From positions 65,001-129,000 of the forward strand of contig CAUYUJ010000947.1 in assembly GCA_963575745.1 (NCBI GenBank): 64,000 nt of DNA. Direction: 5' to 3'. Below, one piece after another: positions 25,350-35,216 of this stretch (its first letter is position 1; every line of letters begins with the position of its first letter). The notes below the pieces were generated by a model. The model was not told the DNA's origin, searched no databases, and saw nothing but the letters and a program-made list of their open reading frames with translations. The position numbers and the translations under genes were made by a program. This stretch comes from Prorocentrum cordatum (taxonomy: Eukaryota; Sar; Dinophyceae; Prorocentrales; Prorocentraceae).

Positions 25350-25364
25350 CTTTCTTCCACTCTT
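25350..25364 (-). promoter_or_regulatory. Polypurine tract
   Basis: On the minus strand AAGAGTGGAAGAAAG, with a single T, lies immediately before the 3' LTR. This is where second-strand priming is expected. Confidence 0.55.
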
Positions 25365-25978
25365 AGCACCCCTGAAACACTTGATGCCTGCTGCTGTAGC
25401 TGACATCGTCAGAACTGTTGTACAGTCTTTGGGATTGGCTTCCCAAAAGCGCGAAAGACAAGAACAACAGAGAGAGAGAGAGAGAGGCACTACTCAAACA
25501 CAGCAAGAGTCGAAGAGGGGGAGGAGGAGGAGAGACCAACCACACCACCACCACCTCTTGGAGTCCCTGGGGTATGCCGTTGTCGTAGCTGTAACCAAGA
25601 TACGAAGCTCCCTGAGATCTCGGCCACGTCGGACGTGGTGTTGCCCTCCTGGGGATCGGTGGGATCGCCTCGGGATGATGATTCGGGGGGTGCTCTTCCG
25701 TGGCCTCCTGGGACCTCGGCGGGTTCATCCCCCCTCCTCCGGCCGCTGCGGCCGCGCGCGCGAAGGCCCCCAGCGTGGCCGAGAGGAACGCCGGGCAAGC
25801 CATCGTCTGTCTCGCGAGTGGGATGCTGGATCTGTCTCGGGAGTCTGTCTGGGCGCTGAGCTCGTGGCGGATCGAACCAAAATGAACTACGGAGAGAAAC
25901 GAGACCTCGGGAAATGGGGTCGGGGCGCTCGTCGACCCGCTGGGCCCCGCCACGTCGTTAATCTGCTGGGGCGCTGCC

Positions 25979-28498
25979 TTAGCTTCCCGAGACATTTCCG
26001 AGCCCGCGATCGACCCGCGGGCCACCCGCTGAGCTACCACCCGGAAAAATCCGGAGGAAGCTCGCCTCCGAGAAGCCCCGAGAAACCCCCCGAGCCTTCG
26101 CCTCGACCCCGGTGCCCGAGACTATGCTCAAATCGTTTTGATCGGGATTCCTTGTCTGGCCCCTCTTGTTCCAGAGGTTCATCGCGAACTTGATTGTCGT
26201 GATGCTCGTGGCGGGGGCGATGCAGATAGTGGCGATGATGAGGGCAATGCTGACGAGGATGGCGCAGCCGCGCACCCCCCCGCTGCCGAGCAGCGCTGGC
26301 AGGGATCCGCCTCCGAGCCTGAAGGCTCCATCGCCAAAGAAAGGATAGCGGCGTCGAGCCGGGTCGGGCACGCTCAGCGGGGGGCCCAGATCCCGGGCGA
26401 TCGTCGCCGTGCGATGGCCCGGGCCCAGCCGTGCGAGACTCGCCCCTCTCTCAAGAGCGTTGGAGAACATCTGATTCTTCGGCAGGTCAACGATGCGAGC
26501 TAGGAAATCCAGCAGGTTGGCGATGAAGATGCGTGGCGCGTCGTTTTCCAACACCGCAGTCTCGACTGCGCCGAGCACGCCTGCCAGACAGATGGGAAAC
26601 AGGACGCTGCAGATCGCCGTGGCTGGACCGCCGACCCCGCGGGCCGCTCGCGGGCGCTGGAGGTCCTTCGGGGCGGTCTCGAACTTCGCCCCGTGCCGTG
26701 CCGGCGCCGGAGTCCCACGATCGAGCGCCTCGATGCCCGCGAAGTCGTTGCCCACCCCCCCCGACCCGCCAGCGCCTGAGTGGGGGGGTGGTCGAGGTGC
26801 CCCCGGTTTTTTGAATGCTCTCCAAGGCCCGGCGCCAGGCAGCGAACTGGTCGTCGACGGCGAGGCCCTCGGCACCACGAAATGTGTATCCTGCCAGGTT
26901 GCCAGAGCCGCTGCTCTCGCGACTCTTGCCTCCGAGCTTCGGGCACTCGCGGCCCCGGCGCCCCATTTCATGGCGCAGCATGCACTTTGTGATCTCCATC
27001 GGTGCTTCGATTGGCAAACGACCCCTGATCGAGTCTGAGCTGCGCCCGCGGCCCCCGCGACCGTGCCCTCGTCCGCGGCCGCGCCCTGGGAAGCGCCCGG
27101 GCTGCGGCGGCGCTCTGCCGCCGGACCGAGCCTGGCCTCCGAAGTGCTCGCGGTCGCGCTTCGCCGCCATGTTCGTCTCCTGCTTCTGCCACCAGACCTT
27201 CTGGTTCGGCCTGCCATCCTAGAGGGCTGCCGTAGCGTCATCCAATTGATCTTCGCGCAGATCGAGTCCTCCAGCTCTGCCGGGAGCACCTCGGCATCAG
27301 CCCCGTCGTCGAAATCCTCGAGCTCGCCCTCGAAGCCACCCTCCTCCAGGTCACAGCCTTCGCCGAACCTACCTGAAGGGTGCGAGGGAGAGGAGGAGGA
27401 CTGAACAACACCAGAAGTCGAGTTTGGCCCGGCGAAAAGACTCGCGGACGCCCTGCAGGGCATCAGTCTCTCGGAGCCCGACGCGTCCATCTACCTCGGC
27501 GCCCACGCGACGTCCTCGTAGTCTAGCTTCCCACGAATCAGTTTCATGAGGTTTTGCATCGACTGCGCCGAGGGCTGTGCGACCGATTCGAGCATCGAGC
27601 TCTTGAGCTTTGGCGAAAGCCACATGTCGGTGGCCATGGGTTCTGCAAACTGAGACTTTCGTCTGCCAGCAAAATGCGTGAGCGTCTCTTTGGCACCTCG
27701 GACGCCCTCATACAAATCCTTGCGACCAAATCTGCGTAGATCATCATCTTCTCGCTCTCCGGCTTCCAGATCCATGCGGGCCAACACTGCGTCTAGCCAT
27801 CCTGGACCAGACAACATATTTGCTGGAAAATCCTAGAATATTATCTGTATGTTCCAGTCGAGCAGTCGTACAACATTTTCTGGGCGCCTCCATATAGGAA
27901 CGTCCGTGTTGCGGTTCCACCGCTCTAGGCTTTATGGACTTTCTCCATTGTCTATAAAAAATCACCCCGGGAGCGGCGGTGGATCCGTGTAGTCTCCGCG
28001 GCCGGAGGTCTCCCAGCGGCCTTGTCACTGCTGCTGACACCAGCCTGTCCAGTTCCACTCGGACTTGTCCCACTCGTCGCTCTCGCAGTTGCCCCAGTCC
28101 TTCCACGAGTGGTCCTCGGTCTCCTGCGCTGAACTGCCTGCTGCTGCTGTGGCCTGCGGCTGTCGTGCTGCTGCCTCGAGCCTGGCCTGCCAAGGATGTC
28201 TACCAGGAGCGGTCTGACCTCCCGCCGCCATAGCCGTCCGAACTATGCTGGTAATGAGCTCCTCGAGAGCCTGAGGCGAGACAACTGTTGGCGGCGCGTC
28301 TGGCGCATGCTGCTGCGCTCCCGCCGCGATGACAACCGCCGTGAAACCCGTGTCGTCGCTAGGGGCCGACTCAACCCCCTCCGTCATGCCATGGAACGCC
28401 CCGCCCGGCCGGTGGAAGCTGGCTTGGCATGAGGCGCGCAAGCGGCGGATGCCTGCACTCTCAGGCGCTGGCACCGCTGCCCATGCCCTCGAACCCAA
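25979..28498 (-). pseudogene. copia-like gag-protease, broken
   Basis: Most of Gag lies in one minus-strand frame interrupted by stops. The N-terminal Ala/Gln-rich region ends near 28025. Then come RWNRNTDVPIWRRPENVVRL near 27935-27850, LARMDLEAGEREDDDLRR near 27780, a basic helix, and an acidic Glu/Asp stretch near 27300-27370. A TAG at 27491-27493 separates two parts of this frame. A shift then leads to a Gly/Arg-rich segment and an eroded zinc knuckle, C-x2-R-x3-G-R-x4-C at 26984-26943, whose spacing fits C-x2-C-x3-G-H-x4-C with C and H each replaced by Arg. Back in the first frame, GVGGPATAICSVLFPICLAG and LENDAPRIFIANLL (26640-26500) match the region after the active site in copia proteases. 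The catalytic Asp-Thr-Gly itself is not visible. Confidence 0.65.
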
Positions 28499-28513
28499 CC
28501 AGCTCTGCTACCA
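28499..28513 (-). promoter_or_regulatory. tRNA primer binding site
   Basis: TGGTAGCAGAGCTGG on the minus strand, two bases after the CCACA end of the 5' LTR. Its first 11 bases are complementary to the 3' end of initiator tRNA-Met as known in many eukaryotes (...CTCTGCTACCA). The dinoflagellate tRNA itself was not checked. Confidence 0.7.
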
Positions 28514-28515
28514 AC

Positions 28516-28674
28516 TGTGGCAACAGCAGCAGCAGCAGCGGGCACGTGGTTTGCCTTGAGCCAAATACGACAACACGGAGTCTGGCCTTGCTCTAGCAAA
28601 GGGAAAACCTTTCAAACGCATGTGCTAAACCTGTCGGGGTAAAACTGCCCTCCTGTCACGCAAGGTGTCGTACA
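28516..28674 (-). repeat. 5' LTR, TG...CA, 159 bp
   Basis: Starts TGTACGACACC and ends TTGCCACA on the minus strand. It contains TTTGGCTCAAG at 28565-28555, identical to the last 11 bases of the dinoflagellate spliced leader. The other LTR has the same 11 bases at 25245-25235. This short LTR would contain the element's promoter and poly(A) site. Confidence 0.7.
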
Positions 28675-28679
28675 CGGAA

Positions 28680-29080
28680 GGCCTCCAACAGGCCCCGAGG
28701 CCTCCAAAAGGCCTACCAAAACCACAAGATGCATCAAAGAAACCTCCGGGGGCCTTCAGCCCAATCTGCCAGCCACCCAGAAAGGGCTAGAAAGGTATTT
28801 CACATGGGCTCTTCCATGCAAAATGGCTTCAAGATGCCCTCCAATCCAAGACTGGTGCGACGTGCCGAGACGGCATCCAAAACCTAAGATAAGGATTCGG
28901 GATACGACATATCTGTAACTTGATCCAGGTCTAGAATCCCTATCTGGATCTGGAATCCCCATCCAAAGAAGGTGTCCAGATCCATCTCCAGATCTGCGCA
29001 TCCAGCGACAATGGCCAGGGATAGGGATCAGGGATTGGGCACATGCCTGTCTGGATCCAGACCCCCCCACCTCGCGCCGC
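28680..29080. other. Unique DNA with short GGCCTCC and TCTGGATC repeats
   Basis: AAGGCCTCCAAxAGGCC motifs near 28675-28760 resemble the CAAGAGGCC tails of 43.5-46 kb. TCTGGATC recurs near 28940-29060. No gene seen. Confidence 0.4.
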
Positions 29081-29082
29081 AG

Positions 29083-29181
29083 TGGCGCCGCCGCGCTGCG
29101 TCGCCCTCGGCTTCCAGCACACACCCCTGGTGCTGCCCTGGAGCTACGCCCAGCCCCTGGCGCGGCTGCTGCGCGAGGGCG
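29083..29181 (+). CDS. Possible exon (VALGFQHTPLVLPWSYAQPL)
   Basis: Plus-strand segment after CCCCCCCACCTCGCGCCGCAG: APPRCVALGFQHTPLVLPWS, then YAQPLARLLREGG, followed by a GT donor (GGCG|GTGGGC) and soon a stop. GC-rich third positions and the mix of aromatic and aliphatic residues suggest coding. Family unknown, boundaries inferred. Confidence 0.3.
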
Positions 29182-29189
29182 GTGGGCAC

Positions 29190-29545
29190 CGCCACGGTTG
29201 AGACACCTGGTGGGTGCAGCATTTTGCTAATGGCAGTCCTCGGGCTCCGGTACTGGTTCTACTTGCTCGCCACTACTGCGCCCTGGCAACGCCCGCGGGT
29301 GCGCCCTGGCCCTGGTCCTGGCTGCTGCTGCGACCCCACTGCCCTGGCTGGCCGCTCTGGCCCGCTCACAGCGCAATTCTTCCGCGTCTGAGCGCCTCCC
29401 TGACTCTCCCCCCGCGCGGCCACCCTCTTCTCCTACTTGTTCTCTTGCACGCCGGACAATGTGCCGATCGGATCCAAATCTGAAATCCCGTTCTGCAGCG
29501 TAATACCCGTTCTGGCTATATCATGTCAAACTCCCAGTGGGCCCA
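29190..29545. other. Unique DNA, nothing convincing
   Basis: A plus-strand Leu/Trp/Pro-rich frame (29214-29483) is open but driven by CTGG and CCTGG repeats. Confidence 0.4.
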
Positions 29546-29559
29546 GGTGGGGAACCCTC

Positions 29560-29690
29560 CTTCTCCTCTTCCTCCTCCTCCTCTTCTTCCTCCTCCTCCT
29601 CCTCCTGCTCCAAGTCCTCCTGCTCGTCGTCGTCGTCCTCCTTCCTCCTCATTATCTTCCTTCTCCCTCCGCCCATCCCGAGCTGGTTTC
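29560..29690 (+). repeat. (CCT)n-rich tract
   Basis: CTCCTC, CTTCCTC and CGTCGTC units. Confidence 0.85.
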
Positions 29691-29705
29691 TTCCTTCTGC
29701 TCGCC

Positions 29706-29974
<269 letters not shown>

Positions 29975-29977
<3 letters not shown>

Positions 29978-30130
29978 TCTTCCCTTCCTTCACGGCGCCC
30001 TCCGAATTGCGGCCCGCCGCCTCCGCAGTCGTCAAGACCGTGTCGGCGTCGCCGCCTGAGGTGGGCGCACTCTGCCGGGAGAGCGCCAGCGCCCCAGCTG
30101 GACCCTCCCTCAGGGGGTGGCCTGCTCGCC
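29975..30130 (+). other. Possible exon-like island between two arrays
   Basis: After CCTTCTTCCCTTCCTTCACGG a plus-strand stretch reads SELRPAASAVVKTVSASPPE and then VGALCRESASAPAGPSL. The minus strand is also open (LREGPAGALALSRQSAP). Strand is undecided, so support is weak. Confidence 0.2.
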
Positions 30131-30134
30131 ACTG

Positions 30135-30420
30135 CCCCGTGCCTCCTCTCCCGTCCATCCTGCTTCCCTCTCCGTTTGCTTCCCCCAGCCTCGCTTCCTC
30201 CTCCTCTATTTTTTCTTCCCACTCGCTCCACCTCCCCTTCTTTTTCCTCCCCCTCCCTCGCATCCTGCTCCCTTCCTCCTCCTCCTCCTCCTCCTCCTCC
30301 TCTCCATCCTCCCCCTCCCCTTCCTGTCCTCCTGCTCCCGCACCCTCCATCCTCCCTCCCTCCCGCCCTCCCTCCTTCCCTCCCTCCGCCCCCTTTTTGT
30401 TCCATCCCCCGTCGTCGTAA
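30135..30420 (+). repeat. CCT/TCC/CCCT tract
   Basis: CCTCCTCCT, TCCCTCCC and CTTCCTC units. Confidence 0.85.
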
Positions 30421-30424
30421 ATAA

Positions 30425-30920
30425 CATATTCCTCGTCGTCGCACCACTTGGCGTGTCGGTTGGGGTTTCGCCTGGGGACTCACCGTTCGCGCACGATTCA
30501 GGATTTTAATTCCATCGGACTTGATTGGGCAGGACACGCGAAAAAACGCAAAACCCTTCCGAGGGCCACATTGCCATAATAATGTTGGAGGCATGGGTCG
30601 CGAAACGCAGGACACAAAGGTACCCTTGATCTGGTAGGGTCGACCTCCTAATCCGGGCCGGCTGTAACATCTGCCCTGTAAGCATTGACGGTTTAGCGAA
30701 CTCGCTATTCCAACCATCTTCGTTCCGTTCAGGGGGGGCGACCCTTCCCCCGATTTTGCCCTTCCCATGAGGTCTGGGCTCATATTGGTTTTCGCGCAAC
30801 GCTTCGAATTCGCAGCGGCGCTGGTCCACGCGCGCCCGAGGTGGGGTGACGAGAAAGTGCGGCAGCTTTCCGCCGTGCCCCCCCCTCTATCATTCCTCCT
30901 CCCTCCTCTTCGTCATCCCT
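30425..30920. other. Unique DNA, no gene seen
   Basis: Mixed sequence. Short frames only. Confidence 0.45.
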
Positions 30921-30921
30921 C

Positions 30922-31060
30922 CTAACCGACGTTCCCGACGCGAAGCTCCGCTGCAAGGAACTCACGAACGGAGTGGGCGATCGCCGCAGGGTCGCCGAGC
31001 TGTCCCGCTCGGCATCCGCGCAGCGCCTCGAGTTCGCGGAGGCGCTGCAGCTTGTCCTCC
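30922..31060. other. Coding-like island, strand uncertain
   Basis: Plus: DAKLRCKELTNGVGDRRRVA then ELSRSASAQRLEFAEALQL. Minus: REDKLQRLRELEALRGC then AIAHSVREFLAAELRVG. Both look helical. CCT tracts flank it on the 3' side. It may be a single exon. Confidence 0.25.
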
Positions 31061-31124
31061 CTCCCGCTGCCTTGTCTCCGGCAACAAGTGGGGCGCCTCG
31101 GCGCCCACAGCGTCAGATCCTGCT

Positions 31125-31280
31125 TCCTCCTCCCCCTGCTCCTCCTCCCCAGATCCTCTGAAGAAGTCGTCCTCCGCCTCGTCATTATCCTCCTCCTCCT
31201 CCAGCTTTTCCTCCTCCTCCTCCTCAGTCCATTTTTTCTTTCCTCCTCCTCCTCTTCCTTCTCCACCTTGTTCTTTTCTT
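31125..31280 (+). repeat. (CCT)n-rich tract
   Basis: CCTCCTCCT and TTTCCTCC units. Confidence 0.85.
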
Positions 31281-31284
31281 GGTT

Positions 31285-31960
31285 GCCTCACAGCACGGTT
31301 TCCAACGCCCCTGCCCCCCACGCGCCTGGACCGTGCGCGAGCCGACGGGGGGGGGGGGCGCGCCGGGCCCCTCCAAAGGTGGGGAGGAGGGCAATGAGGC
31401 CACCCTCTATGACAATCCTCTCACCTGAACCATTCAGGGGATGTCGCGTATGTACTTGCCGTAGACGGTCTACCTTCGCTGCGCCGTTGCGCGCGGAATA
31501 CCATGTCTGTGGCTACGTAAACGTGGCGCGTACACGTAACACCCTTGTCCGGAACGCTGCAGGGCAAGTACAGTCGGTATGCCTAGATGATGATATGCTG
31601 GAATTCCATACTCAGCGGCTTCTGGTTGGTTGGCCTCACCGTAGCTATTGCGCCATCCGATCGCGCACTACGTCGAACAAGATTATGTCGTGGAGCACGT
31701 CGAGGAATACTGCGCCGATCCGAAAGTTTCCCCAATTTTGCCACCGTGCTCGCCGCGGCCATATGGGGTGGCGCGCGCGGGATAAGACTCGCGGGGCCCG
31801 AGGGCGGACGGGGGCGATGTTGCGAGGGCAGAGTCGGCGCGCCGATGAGTAGCCCAGCGCGTCGCTTTGCCGGAGGGGCCCAGTGCCAGTACAATACAAG
31901 GACAGAGCCTAGCCCCGGCCCGGGGTCGCGGGATCGGGTTCCCCTTCCCAATTTAGATTT
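31285..31960. other. Unique DNA, no convincing gene
   Basis: Includes a G homopolymer near 31350. Overlapping frames without motifs. Confidence 0.4.
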
Positions 31961-31974
31961 TCAAATCCCAAACG

Positions 31975-32345
31975 GTGTACTGACCCGAAAATGCGCAAAC
32001 GGCATAGGACTTCCTCGACAAAGGCTTTCGGGTTCCGTCGTACGACGACCCGAAAAATGTACCGGCCGACCTGGAATTGGCCAAATCCCATAGGACTTGC
32101 GCCGAGAAAGATTTCGGGTCCGGTTCGAACGGCCCGAACATGTGCAAACCGCCTAGGATTCTTTGCAACAGAAACATCGTTCTCGAGGTCTTCGGGCCCA
32201 CTCCGAAGAAACCGAACATGCGCAAACCGCCTAAAACTTCCTATCAAAAACGGTTTCTCGATGGTTCCGGGCCTCGTCCGAAGGAGCCGCCGGTGGGCAG
32301 ACCGCTCAAGACTTCTGGCGCAAGAAACGGTTTCCCGGGTGAGCC
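31975..32345 (+). repeat. ~78-bp tandem minisatellite, 4-5 units
   Basis: Units share ATGxGCAAACCGCCTAGGAxTTC, AGAAAxxxTTTCGGG and CGAACGGCCCGAAxATG. Starts fall near 31990, 32068, 32142, 32217 and 32295. Units are 15-30% diverged. Confidence 0.75.
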
Positions 32346-32349
32346 ATTG

Positions 32350-32680
32350 TCAACGGGAACGCGCCCCGCGCGGGAACGGGGTTCGCACGGGGGCGCGGCT
32401 GCTCTCGCCTGTCCAGGGGGCATGCATTGCCGCGCCCTTCCAGCACAGCGTTTGCGCTGCATTCGCGCGGCGCCGTGCCTCTCAAATCGGAATAAACTTT
32501 CGGAGCGCCGATGTAGTGTGTCCACCCCTGGTTGACCTTCAGAGGCCGCGAGGTCGTATAAGCGTTCGAACACGTTGTTTTTTCCATGCGATCGTGATCT
32601 TGGTGGGCTCGCACCGTCTCCTGGTGCATGACGGCGAGCCACTTCTTAGGGGTACTTTTCAATTGGCTCGACGCTGGTAC
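32350..32680. other. Unique DNA, no gene seen
   Basis: Mixed sequence with short overlapping frames. Confidence 0.4.
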
Positions 32681-32684
32681 TCTT

Positions 32685-33100
32685 AGCGGTGATCGCCACC
32701 GATGCCCAACTGAATGCCCAGCGCTCCGTGGCGGTATCCGGCGTGTTCAGGTACTTCGGCTTGCTCTTGTAGTCGGGCTCGTTCTGCTAGCGGCTCTCGT
32801 AGCTCAGGCGGTTGCCGCGAGGGCCGCGGCGGCGGCACTCCAGCGGCCAGGGCAACGCCCCCAGCGGCAACATGTGGCATGTCACAAGCCTGCCCGCCGC
32901 CAGTGCCCTCGCCTGCCAGCGCGCGGGCGGCGCCGGCGGTCCTGGCCGTGAAACATCGGGCCCGGTGGAATCTTGCGCCAATATTTATGCCATTGGCGCA
33001 AATTGCCCCCCTGCGGCCTCCACGCCGGCCCCAAAATCCTCGTCGGCCCGCCCGGCGGCTGCGACCCGCTCGGCCGCTGCGTCATCGTGCCCGTCGGGTG
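32685..33100 (-). other. Possible downstream coding piece of the 33-kb locus
   Basis: One minus-strand frame reads QNEPDYKSKPKYLNTPDTAT then ERWAFSWASVAITAK (about 32815-32690) after an in-frame stop that follows NRLSYESR, a peptide like those of the adjacent 21-bp repeat. Another frame is an Arg/Pro-rich open stretch. Support is weak. Confidence 0.2.
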
Positions 33101-33610
33101 CCGCCGTGGCTCGTGGTTCCGACGGTGGTTCTCGTAGCTGTGCCTCTGGGTCTCGTAGCCCAGCTTGGGCCGCGATCGCTCTTCAAGTGGCCGTAGCAAC
33201 TGTGCCTGAATTCCTCGCCGCTGGTGGCCCTGGTGCTTCAGCTGGTGGCCGTAGTAGGTATTGTTTGTTGTTCATGTAGCACAGCTGGTGCATCTGGTAG
33301 CTCAACTGGTGGTCCTCGTAGTTAGCTCAGCCGGTGGCGCTCGTAGCGCAGCAGATGGTCCTAATGGTTCAACTGGTGGTCCTCGTAGTCCCGCCTGTGG
33401 CTTTCGTAGCTCAGCTTGTGGTTCTCGTGCCTCTGCGTGTAGCTCTCGTAGCTCGGCAAGTTGACCTCGAAGCTCTTCCGGTGGCTCACGTAGCTGTGCG
33501 CGTGGTCTTCGTAGCTCATCTTGTGGCCCTCGAGGGGCCGCGGGTGGCCCTGGTAGCTCTGCTGTACCTCCGCTCGTCGCCCTCGGAGCGCAGGTTGTTG
33601 CCCTAGTAGC
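33100..33610 (-). repeat. 21-bp minisatellite encoding heptads
   Basis: Units like GTGGTTCTCGTAGCTCAGCTT on the plus strand, around 20 degenerate copies. Twenty-one bases keep the frame. On the minus strand one frame gives ELREPQA-type heptads and another gives SYEDHQL-type heptads. Confidence 0.8.
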
Positions 33611-33798
33611 CAGGTGGACCTCGTGGCTTTGCCGAGGGTTCTTGAATCTGTTCTCGTGGCCCTCGCAGTCAATCTCGTCCTCGCGGATGTTCACACACTG
33701 GTGGGTGATGGTGCAACTGATCACCCGCGGGTAGATGAACTTGAACACCCCGAAGTTGTTGCAGACGTAGTACGCGGGCAACCGACCGCGGCCGCGTG
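33302..33798 (-). CDS. Candidate gene: Cys-rich domain plus heptad repeats
   Basis: After the candidate acceptor GGCCTCAG (minus strand), one frame is open for ~165 codons to a stop at 33302. Its first part is distinctive: LPAYYVCNNFGVFKFIYPRV, then ISCTITHQCVNIREDEIDCE and GHENRFKNPRQ. It has four cysteines and many aromatics and is unlike the repeats around it. The same frame then continues into about 13 heptads of the type RPRAQLREPPEELRGQLAEL, predicted to form a coiled coil or elongated stalk. The upstream part of the gene would lie beyond the CCT tract at 33850-34050. An alternative frame of the repeat gives Tyr/His heptads, so the translated frame is uncertain. Secreted or surface location is an inference from the cysteines only. 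Confidence 0.35.
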
Positions 33799-33854
33799 CT
33801 GAGGCCAGCACCCCCGCCCCGGGGCCCAGCGCAGCGGCGCGGGGCCCAGGGACT

Positions 33855-34055
33855 TCCTCTACCTCCCCCTCCTCCTTTCCTTCCCCCTTTCCTGCCCCCT
33901 TTCCTTCCTTCCCTCCTTCCTTCCCTCCTCTCCCTCCTCCTCTCCCTCCTCCTCTCCCTCCTCCTCCTCCTCCTCCTTCTCCTCCTCATCCTCCTCCTCC
34001 TCCTCCTCCTCTTCCTCCTCCTCCTCCTCCTCCTCCTTCCCTCCCCCTCCCCCAA
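33855..34055 (+). repeat. (CCT)n/(CCTT)n tract
   Basis: CTTCCCTCC units followed by nearly perfect CCTCCT. Confidence 0.95.
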
Positions 34056-34059
34056 CGAA

Positions 34060-34405
34060 CCTGCGAAAACCGAGCCTTTCCTGGCCTGCCCGGCCCGCGC
34101 GCGCCGCCACGGCGCCCTGTCCCACCTTCGGGGGGACGGGGTTCGCCCAGCGCGAGGGCAGGCCGCCTCGTTCGCCCAGCGCGAGGGCAGGCCCGAGCGC
34201 AACGCCGGCCGCGCCTGCCCGGCCCGCCCAGGCCCTCGGGGTGATTTCGGGTGAGGGAGGCCCGTGCGTGCAAAGACGCATTCCTGCAGGGCGCCAGCCC
34301 GCCGACCCCAGCTGCGTTGGCCCACGGGGCTTTTCGGGGTGGAGGCGGCTCGCGGCGGGGCTGTCAGAGCCCCGCAGGGCTTTCACATACTTGGATACTC
34401 CAGTA
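34060..34405. other. GC-rich unique DNA with a ~36-bp direct duplication
   Basis: TTCGCCCAGCGCGAGGGCAG occurs twice at about 34142-34190. No convincing gene. Confidence 0.5.
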
Positions 34406-34409
34406 GATG

Positions 34410-34600
34410 GTACCTTCCCCCTCCTTCCTCCTCCTCCTCCTCCTCGTCCTCCTCCTCCTCCTCCTCCTCCTCCTCGTCCTCCTCCTCCACCTCCTCCTCC
34501 TCCTGGCACTCTTCCTGCACCTCCGACGCCGACGGCAACGACGCAGTCGCCGACGCTGCCGCCGCCAACGCAAGACGACGACGACGACGACGCAAGCCAG
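34410..34600 (+). repeat. (CCT)n then (GAC)n tract
   Basis: CTCCTCCTC to about 34505, then GACGACGAC around 34573-34592. Confidence 0.9.
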
Positions 34601-34604
34601 CCGC

Positions 34605-34835
34605 CTCGTCCTCCGAGCGCACGGCGCCTGATGTCTTCCAGGTCGTCGCCTCCGCCCAGCGGCGTGCCCGCGCGCGTGCGCGGTCACGCGCGCGGTCGCT
34701 CGCGAGCGCGGGGGCGCGCGGGGGCGGGGGCCGACCGCGGGCCTCTGGCAGTGATGTGCGTACGTAAACTGTTTTTCAGCTGTTCAGTTTTGGATTGCGC
34801 CCTGCCGCTCGGACCTGCGGAAGTCGCTTCAAAGA
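34605..34835. other. GC-rich spacer with GCGCGC runs
   Basis: No gene seen. Alternating CGCGCG around 34665-34720. Confidence 0.4.
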
Positions 34836-35065
34836 GGAGAGAGGAGAGGATGATGAGGAGGAGGAGGAGGAGGGAGAGGAGGAGGAGGAGGAGGGGGAGG
34901 AGGAGGAGGAGGAGGAGAGGAGGAGGAGAGAGAAGGAGGGGAGAGGAGGAGGGAGGAGGAGGTGGGGAGGACGGGAGGAGGAGGAGGAGGGGAGGAGGAG
35001 GCGAGAGGAGGGGAGGAGGAGGAGGAGAGGAAGGACGAGAAGCAGGAGGAGGGAAAGAGACACCT
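34836..35065 (+). repeat. (GGA)n array
   Basis: GAGGAGGAGG with GGAGAGG variants. Purine strand is plus, opposite to the CCT tracts nearby. Confidence 0.95.
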
Positions 35066-35104
35066 CTGAAGCCGAGGCAGACGGACGAATCGAAGCCTCA
35101 CAAC

Positions 35105-35210
35105 GGGGCGAAACCTCGTCGTCGCCATCGCCGTCACCGCAGTCGCCGTCGCTGTCATCGCCGTCGCCGTCGCCATCATCGCCGTCGCCGTCGCAACGCG
35201 TGGGGCCGCG
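35105..35210 (+). repeat. CGTCGC/CCGTCG microsatellite
   Basis: GTCGTCGCCATCGCCGTCAC-type imperfect trinucleotides. Confidence 0.8.
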
Positions 35211-35216
35211 ATGGGT

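Larger units (their letters stand above)
25192..28674 (-). mobile_element. LTR retrotransposon (Ty1/copia-like), internally deleted and decayed
   Basis: A 3.5-kb element in minus orientation: 5' LTR (28516-28674), primer binding site (28499-28513), decayed gag and protease (about 28498-25979), polypurine tract (25350-25364) and 3' LTR (25192-25349). No integrase, RT or RNase H motif was found between protease and 3' LTR, where about 600 bases remain. It is therefore a non-autonomous deletion derivative. The LTRs differ at roughly one base in seven over their alignable part, so the insertion looks old. No clear target-site duplication was seen. The copia assignment rests on the Gag signature and a protease-like block, from memory of dinoflagellate elements. 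Confidence 0.7.

Noticed and set aside
26160-26320. Hydrophobic stretch ILVSIALIIATICIAPATS as a membrane protein
   Set aside because: It lies inside the copia-like internal region, downstream of the protease block, with no other support; likely a decayed or shadow translation.
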